Source: Gammaproteobacteria bacterium
GTDB lineage: Bacteria > Pseudomonadota > Gammaproteobacteria > S012-40
Assembly (NCBI GenBank): GCA_026982215.1
Contig: JALSHN010000042.1
Location: 1-31,153, forward strand
Reading direction: 5' to 3'
DNA length: 31,153 nucleotides
Shown here: positions 1-7,594 of the stretch, piece after piece
Position numbering within the stretch: position 1 is the first letter of the stretch
Layout: each line of letters begins with the position of its first letter
Made by a program: the position numbers and the translations under genes
Notes under the pieces: model-generated
What the model saw: only the letters and a program-made list of their open reading frames with translations
Told to the model about the DNA's origin: nothing
Database searches by the model: none

Positions 1-1
1 C

Positions 2-538
2 GGTCTGTGCTGGGATGCTCGGGGGCGGCTGGTGGTGGCCGACAGCGCCGCCCACCGCTTGGCGTTGTTCGATGTCGAGGGGGTGTTCCTCGGCTATTGG
101 GGCGGCAAGGGGCGCTCACCGGGACGGTTCAACGGTCCCACTCATGTGGCCTGTTCTCCGGACGGCCTCATCGCCGTGGCCGACACCCTCAATGCGCGGG
201 TACAAGTACTGGACGGACAGGGCCGCGTGGTACGCATCCTCGGACGCCGCGGCGCGTTTCTCGGCGACACTCCCCGCCCCAAGGGCGTGGCGTGGGATGC
301 TCAGGGGCGGTTGTATGTGGTGGAATCGCTGTTCGATCATTTGCTAGTATACGACCGCGATGGCAGGGCTTTGCTGCCCATAGGGGGAAGCGGCTCGTCT
401 CCGGGTCGATTCCAGTTGCCCGCCGGGGCCTGGAGTGACGGGGAAGGCCGCTTATATATCGCCGACATGTTCAACCGCAGGGTCGCGGTGCTGCGCCTGT
501 TGGAAGGACAGAGGGAGGCGGGGCGCGCTCGTAAATGA
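2..538 (+). CDS. NHL-repeat beta-propeller protein, 5' end outside window
   Basis: The reading frame is open from base 2, so this is the C-terminal 178 residues of a longer gene. About four NHL-type blades are visible. Each has a GRLYVADS-like strand, an asparagine-arginine turn such as ADTLNARVQV or ADMFNRRVAV, and a G-x-F or GRF-x-P linker (SPGRFNGPTHVA, SPGRFQLPAGA). NHL propellers usually scaffold protein, carbohydrate or cytochrome contacts, and no catalytic residues stand out. The stop (536-538) overlaps the start of the downstream multiheme cytochrome (535) in an ATGA, so the two are translationally coupled and probably work together. Pairing with an exported cytochrome suggests a periplasmic or outer-surface role in electron transfer, but the signal peptide cannot be checked because the N-terminus is missing. 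The fold call is firm; the role is inference. Confidence 0.85.
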   Translation, partial: GLCWDARGRLVVADSAAHRLALFDVEGVFLGYWGGKGRSPGRFNGPTHVACSPDGLIAVADTLNARVQVLDGQGRVVRILGRRGAFLGDTPRPKGVAWDAQGRLYVVESLFDHLLVYDRDGRALLPIGGSGSSPGRFQLPAGAWSDGEGRLYIADMFNRRVAVLRLLEGQREAGRARK

Positions 539-2988
539 CGATAACGAAACGGCAACCAGGGGCATGGCGGGGGGTAGTGCTGACGGCCGCGTTGGGCTGG
601 CTGCCGCTGGCGCAGGCCCAGGCACCGGACCATCTCGCCCCGGGGCGCATCAGCGACGTCCTCAACACCAAGCACAATTTCGCCGCCGGCATGGAGCCCG
701 ACCTCCCCCCGGGAGAGACGCGCCAAGTGAAGGCCAACAGCGAGAATCAGGCCTGCGTCTTCTGTCACACCCCCCACGGCAAACCCCAAAATGCCCCCAA
801 TTTCCTGTGGAACCGCTCGCTGGAGGTGGGGCCGTATGTGCTCTACGGCTCGGCCTCGCTGGATGCCACGCCGGGCCAGCCCGGCCTCCCGTCCAAGATG
901 TGTCTCTCCTGCCATGACGGGGCCCTGGCCATCAATACCCTCAATGTGTTCACCGACACCAGCGGGCAACCTTCGGTGACCCGCCTCGATGCCACCGTGG
1001 CCATGACCGGTCTGGCCGCTGACAACACCATGCCTGCTGGAGCCGGTGCCGAGAGCGGCTATACCCGCGACCTCGGCGTGGACCTCTCCAACGATCACCC
1101 CATCGGCTTCACCTACGACAGCACCCTCGCCGGTAATGACGGCGAGCTGGTGGATCCCGACACCGTGAGTTATCTGGGGCCGCGGGTGGGCTCGGGCATG
1201 GTGCAGCACAATCAGAACCTCGGAGGGACACCGCCGGCCAATGCACCCACGGTGGTGCAGACCCGGCTGGCCGCCCCCCTAGAACCCACCCAGAACAGTT
1301 GGGCCGGGACGAACAACTATGCCGAGCTGCTCTCCGCCGGCTCCCTGGAATGCACCACCTGTCACGACCCCCACCTGCGTTCGGAAGACAACAGCATCAA
1401 CATCAAATTCCTGCGCCTGAATCGCATCCAGAAGGGGGCGCCGGCGGGCAACTTCGACAAGGACCAGGACATCAATTGCCTCGCTTGCCACCAGAAAGCC
1501 GGCTGGCCCCATTCGGTACACGCCCATCCCACGGTGGCCGACGAGGCCTACACCAGTGATGAAACCGCCCTGCGGGAGCTGCCCGACGGCACCCAGGTGT
1601 GGCAGACTGCGTGCACCGCCTGCCATGACCCCCACACCGTGGCCGGGGCGCCCCGCCTGCTGCGCGAGGGCACCGACGACCCCAACACCCCCAAGCAGGG
1701 TGGCAACGCCGCCAGCGAACAGAGTTGTTATCAATGCCACGGCAGCGCATCGGCCACCGTGCTCAGCGATACTGCCGCGGTGGCCGACATCGAAACGCAG
1801 TTCGCCAAGACGTCCGCCATGCCCATCACGGTGCAGGCGGGGGCGGATGCTGCTCAAGAGGTGCACCAGGTGATCGATGCCGATCTGCTGGAACCGGCCG
1901 CCAATCTGGGCAACGGCGACGGCAGCGAGCGCCATGTGGAGTGTGCCGACTGCCACCATCCCCATCGGATGATCAAGAATCCCCGTTTCAATGACGATCC
2001 CACCACCCCGGCGAGCCAGGGTACGCATGTGCATCAGGTCGGGCAGATCCATGACAACCTGGCCTCTGGTGCACTGAAGGGGATCTGGGGGGTGGAGCCG
2101 GTCTACAGCAACGAAGAGCTCAATCCGAGCACCAACCTGCTCACCTTCGATGTCAAGAAGGGTGATCCACCGCTGGGGGCATCGACCGATGTGAACAGTG
2201 GTTATCTCACCCGCGAGTACCAAGTGTGCCTCAAGTGCCACTCGGCTTATGCCAACGGCCAGGGCAAGACCGACCAGGCGCTGGAATTCCAGGCCCCGCC
2301 GAGCCAGCAAGGGGAGCCGGCGGCCAATCACCGCAGTTGGCATCCGGTGATGGCCGCCACCGGCCGCGACAGCGCCACCCGGGCCGGGGCCGATCCCAGC
2401 TTGTGGCGTGCCCCCTGGGACAGCACCGGTGCCTTGGGTGTGCAAACCATGTATTGCTCCGATTGCCACGGCAGTGACGATCCCACTGCTCCCAAGGGAC
2501 CCCATGGCTCCAATCATGCCGGCCTCCTCATCGGCAACTGGGACAGCAGTACCGGTGTTGACGGGGGGGCGCAGAACGACCTCTGCTTCGCCTGCCACGA
2601 TTACGATCAATACGCCAATCCCACCCCCGCGATCATCAAAAAGAGCGGCTTCAGCTGTGGCAGTTGCGTGACGGTGGCGGACGTGAGCTATTCCGACAAC
2701 CTCCATGCATTGCATGCACTGCGCAACGCGGCGGGCAGTGGCGTCGGGGTGGGCACCGGGGCCCGCTGCATGGACTGCCATGTGGCCCTGCCCCATGGCT
2801 GGAAGAACAAGGCCCTGCTGGTGGACCTGAATGCCGTGGGGTCCGAGTTCGGCCGGGCCGATGTCGCCGTCACCCCGCCGTATACCGAGCGCCCCTACTA
2901 CGACCAGGCCCGGTTGCAGGTGACCACCTTCCGCAATAGTGGCACCTGGGACAAGGCCTCGTGTGGCGCCAGCGGTGGTTGCCACTGA
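535..2988 (+). CDS. Secreted multiheme (11 CXXCH) c-type cytochrome
   Basis: The protein has 817 residues. The N-terminus is a classic Sec signal (basic start, hydrophobic stretch VVLTAALGWLPL, cleavage near AQAQA, residue 30). There are 11 canonical CXXCH heme sites, with first cysteines at about residues 74, 123, 273, 315, 360, 398, 470, 565, 641, 684 and 745. Two further sites are irregular: C708-G-S-C-V, where valine replaces the heme-ligating histidine, and a C-terminal CX5CH (C810, C816, H817) that ends the protein. Segments such as SNDHPIGF after a CXXCH are typical of the doubled-CXXCH cytochrome families. The likely role is multi-step electron transfer in the periplasm or at the cell surface. 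Heme would be attached after export by the cytochrome c maturation system, which is not in this window. The start codon overlaps the NHL gene's stop. Which family or nanowire class it belongs to cannot be decided by eye. Confidence 0.92.
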   Translation: MTITKRQPGAWRGVVLTAALGWLPLAQAQAPDHLAPGRISDVLNTKHNFAAGMEPDLPPGETRQVKANSENQACVFCHTPHGKPQNAPNFLWNRSLEVGPYVLYGSASLDATPGQPGLPSKMCLSCHDGALAINTLNVFTDTSGQPSVTRLDATVAMTGLAADNTMPAGAGAESGYTRDLGVDLSNDHPIGFTYDSTLAGNDGELVDPDTVSYLGPRVGSGMVQHNQNLGGTPPANAPTVVQTRLAAPLEPTQNSWAGTNNYAELLSAGSLECTTCHDPHLRSEDNSINIKFLRLNRIQKGAPAGNFDKDQDINCLACHQKAGWPHSVHAHPTVADEAYTSDETALRELPDGTQVWQTACTACHDPHTVAGAPRLLREGTDDPNTPKQGGNAASEQSCYQCHGSASATVLSDTAAVADIETQFAKTSAMPITVQAGADAAQEVHQVIDADLLEPAANLGNGDGSERHVECADCHHPHRMIKNPRFNDDPTTPASQGTHVHQVGQIHDNLASGALKGIWGVEPVYSNEELNPSTNLLTFDVKKGDPPLGASTDVNSGYLTREYQVCLKCHSAYANGQGKTDQALEFQAPPSQQGEPAANHRSWHPVMAATGRDSATRAGADPSLWRAPWDSTGALGVQTMYCSDCHGSDDPTAPKGPHGSNHAGLLIGNWDSSTGVDGGAQNDLCFACHDYDQYANPTPAIIKKSGFSCGSCVTVADVSYSDNLHALHALRNAAGSGVGVGTGARCMDCHVALPHGWKNKALLVDLNAVGSEFGRADVAVTPPYTERPYYDQARLQVTTFRNSGTWDKASCGASGGCH

Positions 2989-2995
2989 ACCGGTC

Positions 2996-3718
2996 TCACC
3001 CACCCCGTTGCTTTTTCCCTCCTTCCGGCAGGGCCCACCACGGCAATTCCGCCATCGCTCCGCTGAGAAAGGTGTCCCAGTGGCGCCACGTCGGGTCACA
3101 GCGTGCTAGCAAGGTACGGAATGCGGTGCCGTGGTGTGGGACCACGGTATGGCACAGCTCGTGAAGCATGAGGTGATCCACGGCCGCGGCGGGTAGCAGG
3201 ATGGCGGCGCAATTGAGACTGATGTCCCCCCGTGAAGAACAGCTTCCCCAGCGGCTGCGCTGGTGGCGGATGTGAAGGCGGCGGTAACGGAATCCATACC
3301 GTTGGGCCAGAGTGTGCAGACGTGGGGGAAAATGGGTCCGGGCACATTCCCTGAGCCAGCGGCGCAAAGCCTTGGCGGCGGTCTCATCGTCACCCGGCAA
3401 GCGAAGGCAGTGGCCATCGTCGCAGTGGCGGGTCCGTGTCTCGCGGCGGACTTCCCTGACCTCTCCCACCGCCGGCAAATGCAGCTGGGCTGGGATCGGT
3501 TCGCGGGCCCGCCGGGCGAGGATCTCCCCCAGCCGTTCGCGTAACCACGGTGTGGCGCGGGTCAAATGGTCACGGATCTCGGATTCCCGCATCTGGGACG
3601 GTACCGTGAGGCTGAGGTGACCGGCGGGGGACAGGCTCAAGGTGACCCGGCGCAGGCCGCGGCGCCGACGGATGGTCAACGGCCAGGCGTGGTCGAGCAA
3701 GAAGAAGGTCTCGGGCAT
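2996..3718 (-). CDS. YgjP-like (DUF45 / M48-type) zinc metallopeptidase
   Basis: This 240-residue protein belongs to the YgjP/DUF45 group related to SprT and WLM peptidases. The zinc site is the HELCH at residues 186-190, followed by the family's second histidine region (VPHHGTAFR). The upstream RWGSCSS signature and the SLNCAAILLP segment are also diagnostic. No signal peptide is present, so it is cytoplasmic. The frame stays open well upstream, but the start at 3718 (MPETFFLL) is preferred: family proteins begin near here, and an upstream start would run into the divergent gene at 3829. The gene is convergent with the cytochrome, only 7 bases apart, with no obvious terminator between them. 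The physiological substrate of this family is not settled. Confidence 0.88.
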   Translation of the reverse strand: MPETFFLLDHAWPLTIRRRRGLRRVTLSLSPAGHLSLTVPSQMRESEIRDHLTRATPWLRERLGEILARRAREPIPAQLHLPAVGEVREVRRETRTRHCDDGHCLRLPGDDETAAKALRRWLRECARTHFPPRLHTLAQRYGFRYRRLHIRHQRSRWGSCSSRGDISLNCAAILLPAAAVDHLMLHELCHTVVPHHGTAFRTLLARCDPTWRHWDTFLSGAMAELPWWALPEGGKKQRGG

Positions 3719-3828
3719 GGTCGTCGTCTCGGATCTAGAGAGAGTGTATGTCCTTCTCTGTCCCGTGGGGAGGGGTGTGCCGTCCCGGTGGGGCATAATC
3801 TCATGAGGTGTCATGTGGGAGAGGTGAG

Positions 3829-4533
3829 ATGAGCACGAAGGATTCCTTGCCCGATCGTCGTCGTTCCGAAGTGGATGCCTTCCTGGAGGCCCTGGAGCGC
3901 ACCCCGGCGCGGGCCGATTCCCTCGGTGGCCGGGGACGGTTGATCTTCGCCATCGATGCCACCGCCAGCCGCCAGCCCACCTGGGACCAGGCGGCCCACC
4001 TCCAGGCACGGATGTTCGAGGAGGCCGCGCGGCTGGGTACCTTGGACGTACAATTGGTTTATTTCCGCGGCTACGGCGAGTTCCATGTCAGCCCATGGGC
4101 GGCCGAGGCCTCGCTATTGTTACAGGAGATGACCTCGGTGAGCTGTCGTAGCGGTCTCACCCAGATCGAGCGGGTGCTGCGGCATGCCTTGGAGACCCAT
4201 CGTCACAGCCCCGTCTCGGCGCTGGTCTATGTGGGCGATTGCGTGGAAGAAGAGCCGGAAGTATTGTTCGAACTCGCGGGCCTGTTGGGACTGCAGGGGT
4301 TGCCGGCCTTCCTGTTCCATGAAGGGGCCGATCCCCTGGCGGGGGAGGTGTTTCGCAAGCTGGCCACTTTGAGCGGTGGCGCCTATGCTCCCTTCGATCA
4401 GCGCAGCGCCGCTCAATTGGGCGAGTTACTCGCCGCAGTGGCGGCCTACGCCGTGGGAGGACTTACGGCCTTGGAGGACCGTGCGGAGCGCTTCGATTCG
4501 GCACGACGCCTGCTCACCCAGCTGCGGCGCTGA
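3829..4533 (+). CDS. VWA-like domain protein (MIDAS DATAS)
   Basis: This 234-residue soluble protein has a von Willebrand A-like fold. A hydrophobic strand (RLIFAIDATAS) carries a MIDAS-like D43-x-T45-x-S47. A conserved threonine in a SGLTQIERVL helix follows, then a second strand ending in VYVGD. The start at 3829 is chosen over an in-frame GTG at 3808 because a good purine-rich ribosome site (GGGAGAGGTG, 3817-3826) sits just upstream. The J-domain membrane protein follows 21 bases downstream on the same strand, so the two probably form an operon. VWA domains usually bind a partner through a metal ion, often with an AAA ATPase or chaperone. The J-domain neighbour suggests a chaperone-linked assembly or quality-control job. 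Exact function is unknown. Confidence 0.8.
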   Translation: MSTKDSLPDRRRSEVDAFLEALERTPARADSLGGRGRLIFAIDATASRQPTWDQAAHLQARMFEEAARLGTLDVQLVYFRGYGEFHVSPWAAEASLLLQEMTSVSCRSGLTQIERVLRHALETHRHSPVSALVYVGDCVEEEPEVLFELAGLLGLQGLPAFLFHEGADPLAGEVFRKLATLSGGAYAPFDQRSAAQLGELLAAVAAYAVGGLTALEDRAERFDSARRLLTQLRR

Positions 4534-4554
4534 CTCCCATTCCATGCCATCTTC

Positions 4555-5274
4555 ATGATCCGCTTCTTGTTACTGACTCTGCTGGTGTTGTTGCTGGCCG
4601 GCTATCTCCTCGGTCGCAGCCTGCGTCGTCTGCCCCCGGCACAGCGGGCCCGCCGCCTGCGCCGCTGGATGTGGTTGGGGGGCGGGGTGGCCCTGGTGGT
4701 GCTGGCGGTGACCGGGCGTTTGCATTGGTTGTTCGGCCTTTTCGGGGCCCTCATTCCGCTGGCACAGCAGTTGTGGAACCTGTGGCGCTATGCCCGTCGC
4801 CTGCGGCGCAGCAAACGACCCGATCCCAAACTGTCCACCATCGAGACCCGCTGGTTGCGCATGCAATTGGATCATGCCAGCGGCCGCCTGGATGGTGTCG
4901 TACTCCAAGGGCCCTATCAGGGGCGACGCCTGGCCGAGCTGGATCGGGCGGCACTATTGGATTTGTTGCATCGATGCCGGGTGGAGGACGAGGACGGCGC
5001 CCGCCTGCTCGAGGCCTATCTCGACCGCCGCTTCGGTCCGGAATGGCGCCACGGTTTCCACTCGTCGGCCGATTCGGGACACAACGGCGAGGCGATGACC
5101 GTGGAGGAGGCGCGGGAGATCCTCGGGGTGGGCCCGGACGCCTCAGCGGAGGAGATCCGGAAGGCGCATCGTCGATTGATGCAGAAGTATCACCCCGACC
5201 GGGGGGGATCCACCCAGCTCGCCGCCCGCATCAACCGGGCCAAAGAGGTGTTGTTGGGGCGTCAGCGGGGATGA
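4555..5274 (+). CDS. Membrane-anchored J-domain (DnaJ-like) protein
   Basis: This 239-residue protein has hydrophobic segments at about residues 2-20 and 40-75, a basic linker, a middle helical region (about 90-165) and a C-terminal J domain (about 181-239). The HPD tripeptide that stimulates Hsp70 ATPase activity is at residues 213-215, in KYHPDRGG. The arrangement (membrane anchor first, J domain last) resembles the TIM14/Pam18-like bacterial co-chaperones and not DnaJ itself; the zinc-finger and substrate domains of DnaJ are absent. It would recruit DnaK to the inner membrane. No strong Shine-Dalgarno is visible before the ATG, so the start is slightly uncertain. It lies 21 bases after the VWA gene and is probably co-transcribed. 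Confidence 0.88.
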   Translation: MIRFLLLTLLVLLLAGYLLGRSLRRLPPAQRARRLRRWMWLGGGVALVVLAVTGRLHWLFGLFGALIPLAQQLWNLWRYARRLRRSKRPDPKLSTIETRWLRMQLDHASGRLDGVVLQGPYQGRRLAELDRAALLDLLHRCRVEDEDGARLLEAYLDRRFGPEWRHGFHSSADSGHNGEAMTVEEAREILGVGPDASAEEIRKAHRRLMQKYHPDRGGSTQLAARINRAKEVLLGRQRG

Positions 5275-5421
5275 GCCCTCTACCCCCTCCCATGTGCCTT
5301 GGTCGGAAAAACACCCCCTCTCTACCCGGGACAGGGGGATAGAAGAGCAGGCGAGTCCAGCGCGTCATGCCCCGTCCCCCAGCTCCCCTGGGGCCGGCTG
5401 CGTTTATCGAGCCACTTTCCC

Positions 5422-5478
5422 TTGAATCACGCAGATACTGAATATAAGCTGAATAAGACACCAATTTGTTACGGTGTC
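5422..5478 (+). promoter_or_regulatory. Possible promoter and small dyad upstream of first micropeptide gene
   Basis: The 273-base gap 5275-5547 holds no convincing gene. Its 3' half turns AT-rich. TTGAAT (5422-5427) and TATAAG (5443-5448) resemble sigma-70 elements, but the 15-base spacing is short. Just downstream, GACACC (5457-5462) and GGTGTC (5473-5478) form a 6-base inverted repeat with a 10-base centre, which could be an operator or an RNA hairpin. The 5' half has only GC-rich inverted segments without a T-run. Confidence 0.3.
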
Positions 5479-5547
5479 AAGCGTTGGTGTGCCTGCTCTG
5501 CGGCAAAGTGATAACCACCACAAACTGATGACGAGGAGGGTTGAACG

Positions 5548-5625
5548 ATGAGCGTGGCTTGGACCTTGTTCGGTATCTTTTTCATTCTCATGGCCGTCTG
5601 CCTGGCCAGCGAGAAGAAGGCCTGA
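5548..5625 (+). CDS. 25-residue single-span membrane peptide (copy 1)
   Basis: A 26-codon frame follows an excellent ribosome site (GAGGAGGG, 5532-5539, nine bases before the ATG). The product is 25 residues: a short polar start, a hydrophobic helix from about residue 4 to 20 (AWTLFGIFFILMAVCLA) and a charged tail (SEKKA). It would be a single transmembrane peptide in the inner membrane. It aligns without gaps to the second 25-residue peptide at 6242-6319: M1, A4, W5, L7, F8, I10, F12 and I13 are identical. The next gene starts six bases after its stop, suggesting coupling. The hydrophobic composition resembles small subunits that stabilise respiratory or transport complexes, but no family is recognised. 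Confidence 0.75.
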   Translation: MSVAWTLFGIFFILMAVCLASEKKA

Positions 5626-5630
5626 TCCTC

Positions 5631-6101
5631 ATGTGGCACCTCGGTCGGGCGGTTCGCCGCCCGGCCCCTCGGCCTTTTCCCTGGCTGTGGGGGCTTGTGG
5701 CGGTGATGCTGGCGGGCATGGTGGGCGCCGAGACGCTCTACAGCCCGTTTACGCCGGAAGAGACGGCTCAGCGCATCACCCGTGTGTTTACGCATTACGG
5801 TCTCCAGGCGCACCGCCAGGACGACGCGGTGGCGGTGGGGATCAGCGGTGAGCATGTCATCCGCTTGCAGGTGGAGAGTCCGGCGCGGGTGGTGGATGCC
5901 TCACGCTGTCGGTGGGCCGATGCCTACGGGCGCCCCATCGAGGTGGAAGTCCGTGGCGGCGAGGGGATGACCGAGGTGTTCTATCGTTTGCCGCCGAAGC
6001 GGGTCAATGCCTTCGGGGTGATCGAATGCGGCAAGACGCACGATGACCTCACCCAGGCCATGCGTGGTCTCATGGAACGGGCCTTGAACGGGCCACGCTG
6101 A
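5631..6101 (+). CDS. Exported or membrane-anchored protein of unknown function
   Basis: The 156-residue product has a basic N-terminus and a hydrophobic segment (WLWGLVAVMLAGMVGA, about residues 18-33). This is either an uncleaved anchor or a signal peptide cut near VGA-ETL. The mature part (about 120 residues) looks like a compact alpha/beta domain with two cysteines (SRC and ECGK) that could form a disulfide. The start at 5631 is preferred because it lies five bases after the micropeptide stop, and the longer in-frame extension to 5541 would overlap that peptide. Position between two related 25-residue membrane peptides suggests a shared membrane function. I do not recognise the family. Confidence 0.7.
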   Translation: MWHLGRAVRRPAPRPFPWLWGLVAVMLAGMVGAETLYSPFTPEETAQRITRVFTHYGLQAHRQDDAVAVGISGEHVIRLQVESPARVVDASRCRWADAYGRPIEVEVRGGEGMTEVFYRLPPKRVNAFGVIECGKTHDDLTQAMRGLMERALNGPR

Positions 6102-6154
6102 GTTCGGTGCCGCTGGCGGTAATGGCGACTGCCCCGGCAGGGGGGGAGGGGGTT

Positions 6155-6183
6155 TTGCATTCCGGGTTTTATTCCCCTAGAAT
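6155..6183 (+). promoter_or_regulatory. Sigma-70-type promoter for second micropeptide
   Basis: TTGCAT (6155-6160) and TAGAAT (6178-6183) are separated by exactly 17 bases, matching the consensus at 4/6 and 5/6 positions. Transcription would begin near 6190, giving a leader of about 50 bases before the ATG at 6242. The spacer is made entirely of sequences complementary to the ribosome-binding region downstream (see the next entry). Confidence 0.6.
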
Positions 6184-6240
6184 GTGGGCGAGATTTTCTC
6201 ACTTTCAAACGCCCATTCATTGAAAAACCCGGAGGGGAAT
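6162..6240 (+). promoter_or_regulatory. Interlocked complementary segments covering the ribosome site; candidate RNA switch
   Basis: Two adjacent segments, CCGGGTTTT (6162-6170) and ATTCCCCT (6171-6178), are each perfectly complementary to two adjacent downstream segments in the same order: AAAACCCGG (6224-6232) and AGGGGAAT (6233-6240). The second downstream segment contains the ribosome site of the gene at 6242. Because the order is A-B-A'-B', the two pairings cannot nest. Between them lies a separate hairpin: AATGTGGGCG (6181-6190) with CGCCCA and CATT (6210-6221, two-base bulge). A read-through RNA could either hide or expose the ribosome site; RNA from the promoter at 6155 would lack A and B. 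The complementarity is seen directly; switching is inference. Confidence 0.5.
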
Positions 6241-6241
6241 C

Positions 6242-6319
6242 ATGGAACTGGCCTGGATTCTGTTCATCATCTCTTTCATCATCGTGGTGCTCGGTGTGGT
6301 GACCAGTCCCACCAAGTAA
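6242..6319 (+). CDS. 25-residue single-span membrane peptide (copy 2)
   Basis: A 26-codon frame is preceded by GGAGGGGAAT (6231-6240) as ribosome site. The 25-residue product is a short start, a hydrophobic helix of about 17 residues (AWILFIISFIIVVLGVV) and a short tail TSPTK. It shares length and the pattern AW-x-LF-x-I-x-FI with the peptide at 5548-5625, so the two are probably paralogues. A strong terminator follows 17 bases after the stop, and a promoter-like site and complementary segments lie upstream. These regulatory signs support real expression. The function is unknown. It might be a small subunit or regulator of a membrane complex. Confidence 0.78.
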   Translation: MELAWILFIISFIIVVLGVVTSPTK

Positions 6320-6336
6320 CTCCATCGAGACGCGCG

Positions 6337-6377
6337 AAAAAGGCGCCCGTGGCTGCGGTGAGCCTGGGCGCCTTTTT
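6337..6377. terminator. Bidirectional intrinsic terminator
   Basis: A perfect 12-base inverted repeat, AAAAAGGCGCCC (6337-6348) and GGGCGCCTTTTT (6366-6377), has a 17-base loop. The stem ends in A-runs and T-runs, so it works on both strands. It would stop the micropeptide transcript from the left and the antiporter transcript from the right. Confidence 0.93.
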
Positions 6378-6408
6378 CGTGCCCGGGAGCCCTGCCTTTG
6401 TTACCCCT

Positions 6409-7572
6409 TCAACTGGCCGAGGAGGGCTTCACCAAACGTGAGGTCAGGGCGATCCAGGCCGGAGAGAGAAGCAGCGAGAGAGTGATCACCGCCAGGCTGA
6501 TCTGATAGGTGAACTCATCGATGAAGCCGGTGTGATGTCCCAGGGAGACCAGCAGGAAACTGAATTCGCCGATCTGTCCCAGCAGTCCACCCACATACCA
6601 GGCATGGCGCCAGTCGCTGCCCAGGAGACGGACGATGACGGCGTTGATCACGGTGTTGGTCACCAGGGCACCGATGACCAGGGCGATGATGGCCGGGGCA
6701 TGGGCGAAGGCGAAGTCCAGGTCGATGAGCATGCCGATGGCGACGAAGAACAGCGCCAGGGAGACCGAATAAAACGGAGACAGGGCTTGGTGGACCCATT
6801 GGGTCTCTTGGGCGGCACGCACCAGCATCCCACCGAGGAAGGCACCCAGGGCGGTGGAGAGCCCCAGCAGGCCGGTGGCCGCCGCCGCGCCCAGGCAGAT
6901 GAGGATGGCAATGAAGACCTGGAGCTCATGGTCTTTGCGGATCCAGGGGCCGAAGGGCAGGTGGATCCGTCCCCCGCGTACCAGCCAGATCAGCAAGGCC
7001 AGGGCGCCGGTGGCGCCGAGGAGCTGGAGACCCACGTGTCCGCCCTCACCACTCGGCCCTCCCATTTGCTCCAGGATCAGCAGCATGGGAATCACCAGGA
7101 TGTCTTGCACCAGTAGCACACCGAGCGCGTCTTGGCCCTCGGGGGTATTGAACAGCCTCCGTTCGGCGAGGTAGCGCAGTACCACGGCGGTGCTGGAGAG
7201 GCTGATGACGAAGCCCAGCAGCACGATCTGGGCACTGGTCCAGCCGAAGGCCGCTCCCAGCCCCCAGGCGAAGGCGACGCTGGCGGCCACCTGGAGCAGG
7301 GTGCCCAACACCGGGACTCGCCAGCGGGCCGCCAGGGCCTGGGGAGAGATCTCCATGCCGACGAAGAACAGCAGCAAGATCACGCCGAGATTACCCACTC
7401 GCTCGATCCAGGCGGCGTCTTCGACGATGGCCAGGCCGGAGGGGCCGAGCACCATACCGGCGAACAGATAGGCGATGACGTGAGGTTGGTGCAGGCTGCG
7501 CAGGAGTATGGCCACCAGGGTCAATCCCAGTAGCAGTTTCACGGCGGGAAGAAGCAATGGATCCAGGTGCAT
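6409..7572 (-). CDS. Kef-type (CPA2) cation:proton antiporter
   Basis: This 387-residue integral membrane protein has about 12 hydrophobic spans. CPA2 signatures are clear: AYLFAGMVLGPSGL near the start, FVGMEISP, SLSSTAVVLRYLAE, and the GVLLVQDILVIPML helix with the ion-binding aspartate. It exchanges K+ or Na+ for protons across the inner membrane. The C-terminal nucleotide-binding RCK domain of KefB/KefC is missing; the protein ends soon after the last span, so it is a transmembrane-only member. It is convergent with the micropeptide locus and shares the terminator at 6337-6377. Ion specificity cannot be read from sequence. Confidence 0.92.
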   Translation of the reverse strand: MHLDPLLLPAVKLLLGLTLVAILLRSLHQPHVIAYLFAGMVLGPSGLAIVEDAAWIERVGNLGVILLLFFVGMEISPQALAARWRVPVLGTLLQVAASVAFAWGLGAAFGWTSAQIVLLGFVISLSSTAVVLRYLAERRLFNTPEGQDALGVLLVQDILVIPMLLILEQMGGPSGEGGHVGLQLLGATGALALLIWLVRGGRIHLPFGPWIRKDHELQVFIAILICLGAAAATGLLGLSTALGAFLGGMLVRAAQETQWVHQALSPFYSVSLALFFVAIGMLIDLDFAFAHAPAIIALVIGALVTNTVINAVIVRLLGSDWRHAWYVGGLLGQIGEFSFLLVSLGHHTGFIDEFTYQISLAVITLSLLLSPAWIALTSRLVKPSSAS

Positions 7573-7594
7573 GCATGTTCCTCGGTGGCTTTGC

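Noticed and set aside
1279..3099. 606-codon open frame on the minus strand under the cytochrome gene
   Set aside because: It is a mirror of GC-rich third-codon bias. The plus strand has a signal peptide and 11 heme motifs; the antisense product is low-complexity with no recognisable domain.
3794..3799. CATAAT as -10 for the VWA gene
   Set aside because: No -35 or extended -10 element accompanies it at usual spacing.
3719..4009. N-terminal extension of the YgjP-like peptidase
   Set aside because: It overlaps the divergent VWA gene and its ribosome site and is not part of the family fold.
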